A DNA stretch of 64,000 nt from Onishia taeanensis (GCF_900100755.1 NZ_FNCI01000005.1:122600-186599); one strand, 5' to 3'. Positions 35,551-44,905 are shown, numbered from the stretch's first letter. Notes: generated by a model from the sequence alone, not told the origin. Translations and numbers: made by a program.

Positions 35551-36366
35551 ATGTTTGCTTTCACCAAGCATCGATTCTACCGCCAGGCCCTACTGGCGCT
35601 CTGCTGTACCGTCGTTACCGGCCTGGCCGCCGTCTCGGCGCAGGCCAGCGACCTGGCCACCATCGAGGAGCGCGGGACGCTGCGCGTCGCTGTCCCGCAG
35701 GATTTCCCGCCGTTCGGCTCGGTGGGTACTGACCTTCAGCCGCAGGGCTATGACATCGACATGGCGCACTACCTGGCCGACCAGATGGAGGTGGACCTGG
35801 AACTGGTGGCCGTGACCAGCGCCAACCGTATTCCGTTCCTGCAAACCGACAAGGTCGACCTGGTGATCTCGAGCCTGGGCAAGAATCCCGAGCGTGCCGC
35901 GGTGATCGACTTTACCGACGCCTATGCGCCCTTCTTCCTGGGGGTCTTCGGCACGCCTGAGGCGGCAATGATCGACGACGCGGACGGGCTGTCCGGCAAG
36001 ACCATCGGCGTGACCCGCGGCTCGGTCGAGGACATGGAGCTGTCCGAGCTGGCGCCGAGCGATACCACCGTCCAGCGTTTCGAGGACAACGCGACGACCA
36101 TCTCCGCGTTTCTCTCCGGCCAGGTCGACTACATCGCTACCGGTAACGTGGTGGCGGCACAGATCGCCGAGCGCAATGCCGAACGGGCGCCGACCATGGT
36201 GTTCCGGATCAAGAATTCGCCCTGCTACATCGGCCTGAGCCAGGGCAATACGGCGCTCAAGGACAAGGTCAACGCGCTGATCGAGCAGGCCAAGCAGGAT
36301 GGCAGCCTGGAAGCGATGTCGCAGAAGTGGTTCCACACCGCCTTGCCTGACGACCTGTCCAACTGA
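35551..36366 (+). CDS. ABC transporter substrate-binding protein, polar amino acid type (SBP family 3)
   Basis: A 271-residue periplasmic binding protein. The signal peptide (about residues 1-32, hydrophobic QALLALCCTVVTGLAAVSA, cut near AQA-S) precedes a two-lobe SBP_bac_3 domain: TLRVAVPQDFPPFGSVG, GYDIDMAHYLADQM, and the hinge-side DLVISSLGKNPERAAVIDF. It is 60 nt or more shorter than the longest open frame because AGGAG at 35539-35543 selects this Met. It heads an operon with two permeases, an ATPase, RpiR, and ureide enzymes. The ligand is not defined; an amino acid or ureide-derived amino compound is plausible. Confidence 0.9.
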   Translation: MFAFTKHRFYRQALLALCCTVVTGLAAVSAQASDLATIEERGTLRVAVPQDFPPFGSVGTDLQPQGYDIDMAHYLADQMEVDLELVAVTSANRIPFLQTDKVDLVISSLGKNPERAAVIDFTDAYAPFFLGVFGTPEAAMIDDADGLSGKTIGVTRGSVEDMELSELAPSDTTVQRFEDNATTISAFLSGQVDYIATGNVVAAQIAERNAERAPTMVFRIKNSPCYIGLSQGNTALKDKVNALIEQAKQDGSLEAMSQKWFHTALPDDLSN

Positions 36367-36380
36367 GCGGGTGACCGACC

Positions 36381-37052
36381 ATGACGCTGGATTTTTCCAC
36401 GCTGCTGCCGTACTCGGGCGTGATCATTGAGGGCTTGGTGACGACGCTATGGTTAACGGTCGTCACCACCTTCGCCGGCATCGCCCTGGCGATTGTCGTC
36501 GCCTATGTGCGTGACCTTGAATCGGGAATCATGAGCCGCCTGCTGGGCGGCTATGTCGAGGTGGTGCGCAATACGCCCTTCATCGTGCAGCTGTTCTTTC
36601 TGTTTTTTGGACTGCCGGCGCTGGGCATCCCGATCAGCGCGCCGGTCGCGGCCCTGGTGGCGATGGTCTTGAACCTTGGCGCCTACACCGCCGAGATCCT
36701 GCGCGCGGGGATCGACTCGACCGCCCGCGGCCAGCATGAAGCCGCGCGGGCGCTGGGACTTTCCCGGCTCCAGAGCTATCGCCATGTGGTGCTGGTGCCG
36801 GCCTTTTCGCGGGTTTATCCGTCGCTGATCAGCCAGTGCATCATTGTGATGCTGGGCTCGGCGGTGGTGTCCCAGATTTCGGTATTCGACCTGACCTACG
36901 CCGCCAACTTCATCCAGTCACGCAATTTCCGCGGCTTCGAAGTCTATCTGGTCGTGACCCTGATCTATCTGCTGTTGGCTGTCGGCATGCGGCGCTCGTT
37001 CGAGCTGGTTGGGCGGCGACTGTTCGCCTTTCGCCAAGGAGGATCGGCATGA
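36381..37052 (+). CDS. ABC transporter permease, polar amino acid type (first of two)
   Basis: A 223-residue inner-membrane permease of the HisM/HisQ type with about five membrane helices. It has the EAA loop as GIDSTARGQHEAARALGLS, which docks on the ATPase, and the N-terminal VEVVRNTPFIVQLFFLFFGLP. It starts 15 bp after the binding-protein stop. Its own stop overlaps the next permease start (ATGA). Confidence 0.92.
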   Translation: MTLDFSTLLPYSGVIIEGLVTTLWLTVVTTFAGIALAIVVAYVRDLESGIMSRLLGGYVEVVRNTPFIVQLFFLFFGLPALGIPISAPVAALVAMVLNLGAYTAEILRAGIDSTARGQHEAARALGLSRLQSYRHVVLVPAFSRVYPSLISQCIIVMLGSAVVSQISVFDLTYAANFIQSRNFRGFEVYLVVTLIYLLLAVGMRRSFELVGRRLFAFRQGGSA

Positions 37053-37705
37053 CGGATTTCACGCTGTGGGACATCGTCCGCAACCTGCTGTTGGCAGGGC
37101 GCTGGACGGTGGTCCTGTCACTGATTGCCTTCGCCGGCGGGGCCGCTGTCGGTCTGGTGTTGACCCTGCTGCGGATGGGCGGTTTCAAGCCGATTCGCTG
37201 GCTGATTCGGCTCTACGTCGATGTGTTCCAGGGCACGCCGCTGTTGATGCAGTTATTCCTGGCCTATTTCGGTGCGGCGGCACTTGGGTTCGATGTGTCC
37301 GCCTGGACCGCTGCCAGCCTGGCACTGACGCTATTTACCAGCGCCTTCCTGTGCGACATCTGGCGGGGCTGCATCGAAGCGGTGCCCAGCGGTCAGTGGC
37401 AGGCCTCGCGGGTGCTGGGGCTGAACTACCTGCAGTCGATGCGCCACGTCATCCTGCCTCAGGCGCTACGCCTGGCTGTGCCACCGACCGTCGGTTTTTC
37501 CGTGCAGGTCATCAAGGGCACTGCCCTGGCCTCGGTGATCGGCTTCGTCGAGCTGACCAAGGCCGGCACCATGCTCAATAACGCAGCTTTCGCTCCCTTC
37601 ACCATCTTCGCGCTGGTGGCGCTCGGATATTTCATCCTCTGCTATCCGCTGTCCCGCTATGCCCGTTATCTGGAGAAACGACTCTATGGCGCTGGTATCC
37701 GTTAA
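37049..37705 (+). CDS. ABC transporter permease, polar amino acid type (second of two)
   Basis: A 218-residue paralogue of the preceding permease with the same layout: YVDVFQGTPLLMQLFLAYFG and an EAA loop IEAVPSGQWQASRVLGLNY. Two different permeases imply a heterodimeric channel. The Met at 37049 fits a four-base overlap with the upstream stop. Its 3' end overlaps the ATPase gene by 20 bp. Confidence 0.92.
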   Translation: MTDFTLWDIVRNLLLAGRWTVVLSLIAFAGGAAVGLVLTLLRMGGFKPIRWLIRLYVDVFQGTPLLMQLFLAYFGAAALGFDVSAWTAASLALTLFTSAFLCDIWRGCIEAVPSGQWQASRVLGLNYLQSMRHVILPQALRLAVPPTVGFSVQVIKGTALASVIGFVELTKAGTMLNNAAFAPFTIFALVALGYFILCYPLSRYARYLEKRLYGAGIR

Positions 37706-38414
37706 AGACCTGCATAAATCCTTCGGCGACCTGGAGGTGCTCAAGGGCATCGACCTGGAGATCGAGTCGGGGGAAGTGGTCGCCGTCATCGGGCGCAGCG
37801 GCTCCGGCAAGAGCACCTTTCTGCGCTGTCTCAATCAGCTCGAGCAGCACGACTGGGGCACCATCCACCTGGCCGATCAGCGCCTCGATGGTACCGCGAT
37901 GTCGCCGGGGGAGTTGAGCCAGAACGTCGGCATTGTGTTTCAGAGCTTCAATCTGTTCCCGCACAAGACGGTGGTCGAGAACGTCATGCTGGCACCGCTA
38001 GTGGTCAAGCAGACGCCCCGTGCCGAGGCCCGCAAGATCGCCGAGGAAGTGCTCGACAAGGTCGGCATGCTGGAAAAGATCGATGCCTATCCGGCCCAGC
38101 TTTCCGGCGGCCAGCAGCAGCGTGTGGCCATCGCCCGGGCGCTGGCGATGGACCCCAAGGTGCTGCTGTGCGATGAGGTGACCTCGGCGCTCGACCCTGA
38201 ACTGGTGGGGGAAGTGCTGCTGGTGCTGGAAAGCCTGGCCAAGGAAGGCATGACGCTGATTCTGGTCACTCACGAGATGAAGTTCGCCCGTGACGTCAGC
38301 CACCGAGTGGTATTCATGCACCAGGGGCGCATTCACGAATCAGGTGATCCGCAGACACTCTTCACCCAACCCAAGACGCCGGAGCTCGCCCAGTTCATCG
38401 CTTCGGTGTTGTAA
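37686..38414 (+). CDS. ABC transporter ATP-binding protein, polar amino acid type
   Basis: A 242-residue ATPase. Walker A is GRSGSGKST, the Q-loop is in [18 protein letters not shown], the signature is [19 protein letters not shown], Walker B is [14 protein letters not shown] and the switch His is in [14 protein letters not shown]. It is typical of GlnQ/HisP proteins. The start overlaps the preceding permease gene by 20 bp, marking tight coupling. Confidence 0.95.
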   Translation: MALVSVKDLHKSFGDLEVLKGIDLEIESGEVVAVIGRSGSGKSTFLRCLNQLEQHDWGTIHLADQRLDGTAMSPGELSQNVGIVFQSFNLFPHKTVVENVMLAPLVVKQTPRAEARKIAEEVLDKVGMLEKIDAYPAQLSGGQQQRVAIARALAMDPKVLLCDEVTSALDPELVGEVLLVLESLAKEGMTLILVTHEMKFARDVSHRVVFMHQGRIHESGDPQTLFTQPKTPELAQFIASVL

Positions 38415-38466
38415 GCCGCTGGGTGCGCTAACGTGTTGGCAATTGAGAGGGAAGGCGAGAAGCATC

Positions 38467-39324
38467 ATGGCGGAAGCGAGCACGCAGACCCATATCGGGC
38501 GTCGGCTACAGCAGCATTTTTCCGAACTGGGGCCCCAGGAGCGGCGGGTGGCCGATTTCATTCTCGCCCACCTCGAGGATCTGGCGGTTTACAGTGCCGC
38601 CGACCTCTCTCGGCTGAGCGGGGTGTCGAAGGCGACCGTTACGCGTCTTTTCAGGCGCCTGGGCTATGACGACTTCAAGGCGGTCAAGGCGCATGCGCGG
38701 CAACTGCGCCATTACGGTGTGCCGCTGGCGTCGGGCGCCGATTCGTTGGGCGATGGGGTCGAACGCTTCCGGCGCCATGCCGAGCGTGAGCAGAATAACC
38801 TGCGCCAGTGCCTCGAGGGGCTGACGCCGGTGCTGTTCGATGAGGTGGTCGGCGCGCTGGACGAGGCGCCGGCACTGGCCGTTATCGGCTATCGCAATAG
38901 CTATCCCATTGCGTTGCATATGCGACAGCAGCTGTTGCAGGCGCGGTCGGGGGTACAGCTACTGCCGTCGCCCAATCAGTCGCTGGCGGAGGAACTGGTC
39001 GAGCTCGACCCCCAGGCACTGATCGTGCTGATCGGTTTTCGGCGTCGCCCTCGGCTGTTCGAGGCGCTGATCGAGACCCTTGCCCAGCGCGAGCAGCGGG
39101 TGCTGCTGATCGGGGACCCGACCACCGCCAAATACGCTGACCGTGTGACCTGGCGGCTGGAATGTTCGCTGGAAACGCTTTCAGCGTTCGATAGCTACGC
39201 CAGTGCGATGAGCCTAGTCAGCCTGCTCGCCAATGCCATGCTGCATCGCCGCCTGGCGCAAGGGCGAGCCCGCATTGGCGAAGTGATGGAGCTCTACCAG
39301 GAGCTCGAAGAGCTGGCGCCTTAG
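38467..39324 (+). CDS. MurR/RpiR family transcriptional regulator
   Basis: A 285-residue regulator: an N-terminal RpiR-type helix-turn-helix (about residues 10-85; LGPQERRVADFILAHLEDLAVYS in part, then LSGVSKATVTRLFRRLGYDDF) and a C-terminal SIS domain (about 125-260; PALAVIGYRNSYPIALHM and VLIGFRRRPRLFEAL) that usually binds a phosphorylated sugar. Here it is embedded between ABC importer genes and ureide enzymes, so it probably controls this operon in response to a pathway metabolite. The start is 52 bp past the ATPase stop. Confidence 0.9.
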   Translation: MAEASTQTHIGRRLQQHFSELGPQERRVADFILAHLEDLAVYSAADLSRLSGVSKATVTRLFRRLGYDDFKAVKAHARQLRHYGVPLASGADSLGDGVERFRRHAEREQNNLRQCLEGLTPVLFDEVVGALDEAPALAVIGYRNSYPIALHMRQQLLQARSGVQLLPSPNQSLAEELVELDPQALIVLIGFRRRPRLFEALIETLAQREQRVLLIGDPTTAKYADRVTWRLECSLETLSAFDSYASAMSLVSLLANAMLHRRLAQGRARIGEVMELYQELEELAP

Positions 39325-39493
39325 ACTTGATAGATAGGCCTGATAGCTAGACCTGATAGCCAGGCAGGGCAGCCTGCTTGCCGGTATGGCGCGTCAGCCG
39401 ACGCGCAGCATGACGACGCATCCGTCAGCGATGAGCTGATCAATAAAGCCGCCTGGCGCTTGCCAGGCCATAACGATGGATCGAGGAGTGAGC

Positions 39494-40345
39494 ATGCCAC
39501 AGCGTTCCTACTACGCACCCAAGGGCGGGTTGCCCCCGCAAACCCAACTGCTGTCGGACCGGGCGGTGTTTACCGAGGCCTATGCGATCATTCCCAAGGG
39601 CGTGCTGCGCGATATCGTTGCCAGCTATCTGCCCTTCTGGGAAAAGACCCGGCTCTGGGTGTTGTCGCGGCCGATGACCGGTTTTTCGGAAACCTTTTCC
39701 CAGTACATCATGGAAATCGCCCCGGGCGGCGGCAGTGAGCGGCCCGAGCTCGACCCCGGCGCCGAGGGGGTGCTGTTCGTGGTGGAAGGTGAGCTGACCC
39801 TGACGATTGCCGGCGAGACCCATCGCCTGATGCCGGGCGGCTATGCCTTCATTCCGCCGGCGAGCGACTGGCAGGTGCGCAATGATGCCTCGAGCGAGGT
39901 GCGCTTCCACTGGATTCGCAAGGCCTATGAAGCCGTCGAGGGTATCGACCCGCCGACTGCCTTCGTGACCAACGAGCAGGACATCGAGCCGACCCCGATG
40001 CCGGATACCGACGGCAACTGGGCGACCACGCGCTTCGTCGATCCCAGCGACATGCGCCATGACATGCACGTCAATATCGTCACCTTCCAGCCCGGCGGCG
40101 TGATCCCCTTCGACGAGACCCATGTGATGGAGCACGGCCTCTACGTGCTGGAAGGCAAGGCCGTCTACCATCTCAACCAAGACTGGGTCGAGGTCGAGGC
40201 CGGTGATTACATGTGGCTGCGCGCTTTCTGCCCGCAGGCCTGCTATGCGGGTGGCCCGGGTCCCTTCCGCTATCTGCTCTACAAGGACGTCAATCGCCAT
40301 ATGGCGTTGAACGCCTCGGCGGCTTATCGTGGCCTGACACGTTAA
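39494..40345 (+). CDS. allE: (S)-ureidoglycine aminohydrolase
   Basis: Bicupin manganese enzyme that converts S-ureidoglycine to S-ureidoglycolate and ammonia. The 283 residues hold two cupin halves: an N-terminal one (about 60-125, GAEGVLFVVEGELTLTIAG) and a catalytic C-terminal one (about 180-260, with VIPFDETHVMEHGLYVLEGKAVYHL supplying metal ligands in part). GAGGAG upstream selects the Met at 39494. allA follows after 20 bp. Its substrate comes from allantoate amidohydrolase, which is not present in the window. Confidence 0.92.
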   Translation: MPQRSYYAPKGGLPPQTQLLSDRAVFTEAYAIIPKGVLRDIVASYLPFWEKTRLWVLSRPMTGFSETFSQYIMEIAPGGGSERPELDPGAEGVLFVVEGELTLTIAGETHRLMPGGYAFIPPASDWQVRNDASSEVRFHWIRKAYEAVEGIDPPTAFVTNEQDIEPTPMPDTDGNWATTRFVDPSDMRHDMHVNIVTFQPGGVIPFDETHVMEHGLYVLEGKAVYHLNQDWVEVEAGDYMWLRAFCPQACYAGGPGPFRYLLYKDVNRHMALNASAAYRGLTR

Positions 40346-40365
40346 TGCTGGTTGAGGAGTTTGCC

Positions 40366-40854
40366 ATGCTCGAGCTGATCGCCCGCCCCTTGACTCACGA
40401 GGCCTTCGCGACCTTCGGCGACGTCATCGATAGCCGGGGCACGGCGTCTTTCCCCATCAATGCCGGGCGCACCCAGCGCCACCATGATCTGGCAAGCGTC
40501 GAGCTCCTGGGAGAGGGCGCCCGACCGCTGATCAGCCTGTTCGTCAGCCAGCCGGTCAGCCTGCCGCTCGAGATCGCGCATCTCGAGCGGCATCCGCTGG
40601 GCAGCCAGGCCTTCATGCCGCTGCACGAAGAGCGCTTCCTGATCGTGGTGGCGCCCCCGGGGGACGTCATCGACCCCGGTCAGGTATGCGCCTTCGTCAC
40701 CGATGGCCGCCAGGGTGTCAACTACCATGCCGGCACCTGGCACGCGGTGCAGTCGGTGCTCGAGCGCGAAGGGGAGTTTCTGGTCGTCGACCGGGGCGGC
40801 CCCGGCAATAACTGCGACGAGCAGGCGTTACCGGTGCGGGTCAGCCTTTCTTGA
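40366..40854 (+). CDS. allA: Ureidoglycolate lyase
   Basis: Splits ureidoglycolate into glyoxylate and urea, the last ureide step. The 162-residue product opens MLELIARPLTHEAFATFGDVI and has HPLGSQAFMPL, YHAGTWHAV (metal-ligand region) and a C-terminal cupin core. GAGGAG at 40354-40359 selects the Met at 40366. Urea would need urease, which is not in the window. Confidence 0.92.
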   Translation: MLELIARPLTHEAFATFGDVIDSRGTASFPINAGRTQRHHDLASVELLGEGARPLISLFVSQPVSLPLEIAHLERHPLGSQAFMPLHEERFLIVVAPPGDVIDPGQVCAFVTDGRQGVNYHAGTWHAVQSVLEREGEFLVVDRGGPGNNCDEQALPVRVSLS

Positions 40855-40876
40855 CGATCATGATACGCATTAGCTG

Positions 40877-40898
40877 AGAGCCGCCTTCGGGCGGCTCT
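40877..40898 (+). terminator. Hairpin after allA
   Basis: AGAGCCGCC (40877-40885) pairs perfectly with GGCGGCTCT (40890-40898) across a TTCG tetraloop. There is no T-run, so it may act as a transcript-stabilising or factor-dependent end. Confidence 0.5.
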
Positions 40899-40973
40899 CT
40901 GGTTACCACCTCCGCTCCTGGGGCATGATGGCGGCTCACCTTATCCCCCATTTCCCCCTCCCCAGGAGGCCCC

Positions 40974-42176
40974 ATGAACACCGACAAGGGCACCACCGAA
41001 ACTGGCCCTAGCCTGCTGGGCGGCGTCAGCCTGCCTGCTGCGGCGGTCTTCGAGCCGGCACTTGCCCATAACCTGGCCTGGATGCAGCGCTTCGCCGACG
41101 CCCATGGCGCGCACCTGGCTCCGCACGGCAAGACCACCATGACGCCTTCGCTCTTCACACGTCAGCTCGAGGCGGGGGCCTGGGGTATCACCCTGGCCAC
41201 CGCGCCGCAGTGTCGGGCCGCTTTCGCTCATGGCGTCACGCGGCTTTTGATGGCCAATCAACTGGTCGGCGAGCCCAATATGGCAATCATCGCCGAGCTG
41301 GTCGAACAAGGCGCCGAGGTCTACTGCGTGGTCGATAGCGCCGCCAATGTCGCGCACCTGGGGCGCTACTTTGCCGCGCGAGGCCAGTCGCTTAACGTAC
41401 TGATAGAGCTGGGCGTCATGGGGGGGCGCTGCGGCTGTCGCGATGCCGATCAGATCGAGGCGCTGGTGGCGGCCATCGCCGCGCAGCCGGCACTGGCGTT
41501 GGTCGGGGTCGAGGGTTACGAGGGAATGATCGCTGGAGGCAACGAGGTCGCCGCGGTTCGCGCCTACGGCGAGCGTCTGGTGGATACCGTCAAGGCACTG
41601 CGGGCAAGCGGCGTTTTGCGACGCGAGGCGCCGATCGTCACCGCCTCCGGATCCAAGTGGTTCGACCTGATCGCCGAGGCGTTCGACAAGGCGGCGTTGC
41701 GCGAAGGCTATACGCCAGTGCTGCGCCCGGGCTGCTACGTGGTCCACGATCATCGCCTCTATGCCGGTGCCATGGCGGACGTGAAGGCGCGTCAGCCACA
41801 GCTGGAAGGCGAGCTTAAGCCAGCACTCGAGGTGTTCGCTCATGTGCAGTCGCTGCCCGAGCCGGGATTGGCGATCGTCGCGCTCGGCAAGCGTGACATC
41901 GGCCACGAACCGGACTTACCGCTGCCGTTGCGGCGCTATGCGTTGGCCTCGAATCCCGAGGGGGGCAGGGAGCCGGTCGATGTGAGCGGCTGGCAGACCA
42001 CTCACATCATGGATCAGCACACCTTCCTTAAGATCCCTGAAGACGCCCCTATCGCCGTTGGCGACGTGATCGCCTTCGGCACCTCGCATCCTTGCCTGAC
42101 CTTCGACAAGTGGCGCCGCGTCTGTCGGGTCGACGCGGCGCTGAACGTTATCGAAGAGATGCCGACCTATTTCTAG
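40974..42176 (+). CDS. DSD1-type PLP enzyme (D-serine dehydratase / D-threonine aldolase fold)
   Basis: A 400-residue fold-type III PLP enzyme with an alanine-racemase-like N-terminal barrel (PLP lysine in PHGKTTMTPSL) and a C-terminal domain with the metal-site segment FGTSHPCLTFDKWR, as in eukaryotic-type D-serine dehydratase. The exact reaction, deamination of D-amino acids or aldol cleavage of beta-hydroxy D-amino acids, cannot be told from sequence. It stands 119 bp past allA on the same strand. Glyoxylate from AllA could in principle be a substrate or product of an aldolase, but that is speculation. Confidence 0.8.
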   Translation: MNTDKGTTETGPSLLGGVSLPAAAVFEPALAHNLAWMQRFADAHGAHLAPHGKTTMTPSLFTRQLEAGAWGITLATAPQCRAAFAHGVTRLLMANQLVGEPNMAIIAELVEQGAEVYCVVDSAANVAHLGRYFAARGQSLNVLIELGVMGGRCGCRDADQIEALVAAIAAQPALALVGVEGYEGMIAGGNEVAAVRAYGERLVDTVKALRASGVLRREAPIVTASGSKWFDLIAEAFDKAALREGYTPVLRPGCYVVHDHRLYAGAMADVKARQPQLEGELKPALEVFAHVQSLPEPGLAIVALGKRDIGHEPDLPLPLRRYALASNPEGGREPVDVSGWQTTHIMDQHTFLKIPEDAPIAVGDVIAFGTSHPCLTFDKWRRVCRVDAALNVIEEMPTYF

Positions 42177-42212
42177 ATCGGCATGCGTGATCCCTGTCGG
42201 CGAGGCCTAGCA

Positions 42213-43565
42213 TCAGGACGGCTTGTGTTCGGCGGGCCCGGCCTCGCGGTTGGGCAGTACCAGGTTCATGATGATGGCGCACAGTGCGCCGGGAATCAGC
42301 CCGGATTCGATGATCGCCTGGAGGTTCTCGCCGAGGCCCGCATAGAGGCCCTGCTGCGCCGGCAGGCCGATGGCCGCCGACAGCGAGACGCCGATGATCA
42401 CCATGTTGCGCTTGTCGAAGGCGATATGGGAAAGCATCTTGATGCCGGCACTGGCGATCATGCCGAACATGATCAGTACCGCGCCGCCAAGCACGGCGTC
42501 GGGAATGCTCGAGATCAGCGCACCCAGTTTGGGGACCAGTCCGGCGATCACCAGGAAGGCCCCGCCGATCGCCACCACATAGCGGCTGACCACCCCGGTC
42601 AGCGCTACCATGCCGACGTTCTGACTGAAGCTGATCTGCGGGAAGGCGTTGAACACCGCGGCGAACACGCTGGACAGGCCGTCGGCCATTACGCCACCGG
42701 AGAGCTCGCGGCGGGTCGGCTGGCGATCCATGCCGCCCGACGTCGTGCCGACGATATCGGCAATCGACTCGGCGCAGGTCACCACCGCCAGCAGCACCAC
42801 CGGCAGGATCGCCGCCAGATGGAACTCGACACCGATGGCAAACGGCGTCGGCAGCGATAGCCAGCTCGCCTCACCCACCGCCGAGACATCCACCAGGCCG
42901 AAGGCCGCGGCGGTGGCGTAGCCCGCCAGCAGGCCGATCAGCGGTGCGGCCTCTGACCAGATGCCGCGGCCGAACTGATGCAGCCCCAGGGTCACCAACA
43001 GCACCAGTGCCGCCAGCAGCAGGTGATGCGGGGCGCCGAAGTCCTCGGCGCCAAAGCCACCGCCCACATAGGCAAAGCCAACCGGAATCAGCAGGGTGCC
43101 GAGCATGACCACGAAGCTGCCGGTCACCACCGGCGGGAACAGGAAGCGCACCCAGCGCAGGCAACTGCCGACCAGCGCCATGGCGATGCCGCCGCACAGC
43201 CCGGCGCCGAGCGCGGCGGGCAGGCCCATGCCCACGGCGATGGGAATCAGCACCGGCACGAAACCGAAGCTGGTGCCCATCACGATCGGCAGTCGCGCGC
43301 CGATTGGCCCCAGGCCCAGCGATTGCAGCAGGGTCGCGGCGCCGGCAACGAACATCGCCGCCTGGATCATGAAGGCGGTCTGCTCGGCGGGCAGGCCGGC
43401 GGCACCAGCGATGATGATGGGGACGGTGACGTTGGCGACGAACATCGCCAGCACGTGCTGCAGCCCCAACGGAATCGCTCGGGTCAGGGGTGGCAGGGCA
43501 TTGACGTCATGGGTGCTGCGAGCGCGCGAGGGCGCATCGGCGAGCGAGTCGCTGTGAAGGGTCAT
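42213..43565 (-). CDS. NCS2 family nucleobase permease (urate/xanthine type)
   Basis: A 450-residue, 14-helix symporter of the nucleobase-ascorbate family. It has GLQHVLAMFVANVTVPIIIAG at the start, the QSLGLGPIGARLPIVMGTSFGF segment and the signature AVVTCAESIADIVGTTSGG near the centre. Branch features and location favour urate or xanthine, feeding PuuD. The Met at 43565 is chosen; a longer frame to 43742 is not family-like. A TTGTATACAT site and a second half-site lie about 140 bp upstream (43701-43721). Confidence 0.87.
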   Translation of the reverse strand: MTLHSDSLADAPSRARSTHDVNALPPLTRAIPLGLQHVLAMFVANVTVPIIIAGAAGLPAEQTAFMIQAAMFVAGAATLLQSLGLGPIGARLPIVMGTSFGFVPVLIPIAVGMGLPAALGAGLCGGIAMALVGSCLRWVRFLFPPVVTGSFVVMLGTLLIPVGFAYVGGGFGAEDFGAPHHLLLAALVLLVTLGLHQFGRGIWSEAAPLIGLLAGYATAAAFGLVDVSAVGEASWLSLPTPFAIGVEFHLAAILPVVLLAVVTCAESIADIVGTTSGGMDRQPTRRELSGGVMADGLSSVFAAVFNAFPQISFSQNVGMVALTGVVSRYVVAIGGAFLVIAGLVPKLGALISSIPDAVLGGAVLIMFGMIASAGIKMLSHIAFDKRNMVIIGVSLSAAIGLPAQQGLYAGLGENLQAIIESGLIPGALCAIIMNLVLPNREAGPAEHKPS

Positions 43566-43700
43566 CCTGGGTTCTCCGCATGCATTGTTGTTGATGATTG
43601 GGGATGCTGGAGCGGGCGTGGGATGGCCCGCGAAACCATCGCGGGCGGGTGCGGTGGCGTCGACAGGTCGCCTGTTCGAGGGTCCACACCTTGGAATATT

Positions 43701-43721
43701 TTGTATACATTCCTTGTATAT
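43701..43721. promoter_or_regulatory. GTATAC-type operator and half-site before the NCS2 permease
   Basis: TTGTATACAT (43701-43710) is followed by TTGTATAT (43714-43721). It extends the cluster's shared element to the urate/xanthine permease. Confidence 0.5.
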
Positions 43722-43869
43722 CATCAACTGGCTCGACCGCAAGCTGTGTCGGTGGATGCCAAGACTGAAGAGAGCTTGAAGTGACCGTTAAGTGAGAACA
43801 AGGGAACGAGAAGGATCGCGTGGCGGGTAGCCTCGAGGCGGCGATTAGGTGGTGACCAGGCGCGTACGC

Positions 43870-43893
43870 AAAAACGCCGCCTCGAGGGCGGCG
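43870..43893 (-). terminator. Terminator after trhO
   Basis: On the minus strand CGCCGCC pairs with GGCGGCG across a 5-base loop (43875-43893) and is followed by five T (complement of 43870-43874). Confidence 0.85.
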
Positions 43894-43921
43894 CTGCGGG
43901 TCACGCGGGAGGGTTGCGACG

Positions 43922-44905
43922 TTAGCGGCTATCGTCGCTGGCTTGCTTGCTCGCGCCTTCCTTCATCTGACGCGGATCCCGGCCCAGCGGATGGGGCTCG
44001 CCGCGCTGCTTGGCCAGCTGGATCTGACGCTGGCGCTCGCGGGCGCTGGCTCGGGTCTTCTCGGGCAGCGAGTCGAAGCAGTGCGGGCAGCTTACACCCG
44101 GTTCATAGGTTTCGGCACGCTGGTCTTCGGCGGAGATCGGCATGCGGCAGGCATGGCACTGGTCGAACACGCCCTCGCTCAGGTCGTGGCGCACCGTCAC
44201 CCGGTTATCGAAGACGAAGCAGTCGCCGCGCCACATCGATTCATCCTCGGAGACCTTCTCCAGGTAGTTGAGGATGCCGCCCTTGAGATGGAAGACTTCC
44301 TCGAAGCCCTCGTGGAGCATGAAGCTAGAGGCCTTCTCGCAGCGGATGCCGCCAGTGCAGAACATGGCCACCTTCTTGTGCTTGGCCGGGTCGTAATGCG
44401 CTTTGACGTAATCCGGAAACTCGCGGAATGACTTGGTCTGGGGGTCGATGGCGCCCTCGAAGGAGCCGATCGCCACCTCATAGTCGTTGCGGGTGTCGAT
44501 GACCAGCACCTCGGGGTCGGCGATGACCGCGTTCCACTCCTCGGGATCGACGTAGGTGCCGACCTTGGCGTTGGGGTCGACGTCCGGCACGCCCATGGTG
44601 ACGATCTCGCGCTTCAGCTTGACCTTGGTGCGATAGAAGGGATGTTCGTCGCAGTAGGATTCCTTGTGATCCACGTCGGCAAGGCGCGGGTCACGGCCAA
44701 GCCAGCCCAGCAGGGCGTCGATGCCCTCGCGGGTGCCGGAGACGGTGCCGTTGATGCCTTCTCGGGCCAATAGCAGGGTGCCCTTGACGTCATGGGTCAG
44801 CATGGCCTGGCGCAGCGGCTCGCGCAGGGCCTCGAAGTCATCCAGTGTTACGAACTTGTACAGGGCGGCAACGACGATGCCCCCCTCGGAGTGAGGTGAT
44901 GCCAT
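43922..44905 (-). CDS. trhO: tRNA uridine(34) hydroxylase, rhodanese type
   Basis: Oxygen-dependent hydroxylation of wobble uridine 34 of tRNA on the route to 5-methoxyuridine-type modifications. The 327 residues have the N-terminal acylphosphatase-like part ([20 protein letters not shown]), the rhodanese domain (about 125-220) with catalytic Cys in [15 protein letters not shown] and the C-terminal zinc-type CHACRMP and CPHCFDSL pairs. AGGAG lies 6 bases before the Met at 44905. It is an isolated transcription unit. Confidence 0.92.
   Translation of the reverse strand: MASPHSEGGIVVAALYKFVTLDDFEALREPLRQAMLTHDVKGTLLLAREGINGTVSGTREGIDALLGWLGRDPRLADVDHKESYCDEHPFYRTKVKLKREIVTMGVPDVDPNAKVGTYVDPEEWNAVIADPEVLVIDTRNDYEVAIGSFEGAIDPQTKSFREFPDYVKAHYDPAKHKKVAMFCTGGIRCEKASSFMLHEGFEEVFHLKGGILNYLEKVSEDESMWRGDCFVFDNRVTVRHDLSEGVFDQCHACRMPISAEDQRAETYEPGVSCPHCFDSLPEKTRASARERQRQIQLAKQRGEPHPLGRDPRQMKEGASKQASDDSR

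Larger units (their letters stand above)
43566..43921. other. Gap between the NCS2 permease and trhO
   Basis: A 356-bp stretch with no convincing gene. It contains the permease promoter region with the GTATAC element (43701-43721) and, near trhO, a minus-strand terminator (43870-43893). Confidence 0.6.
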
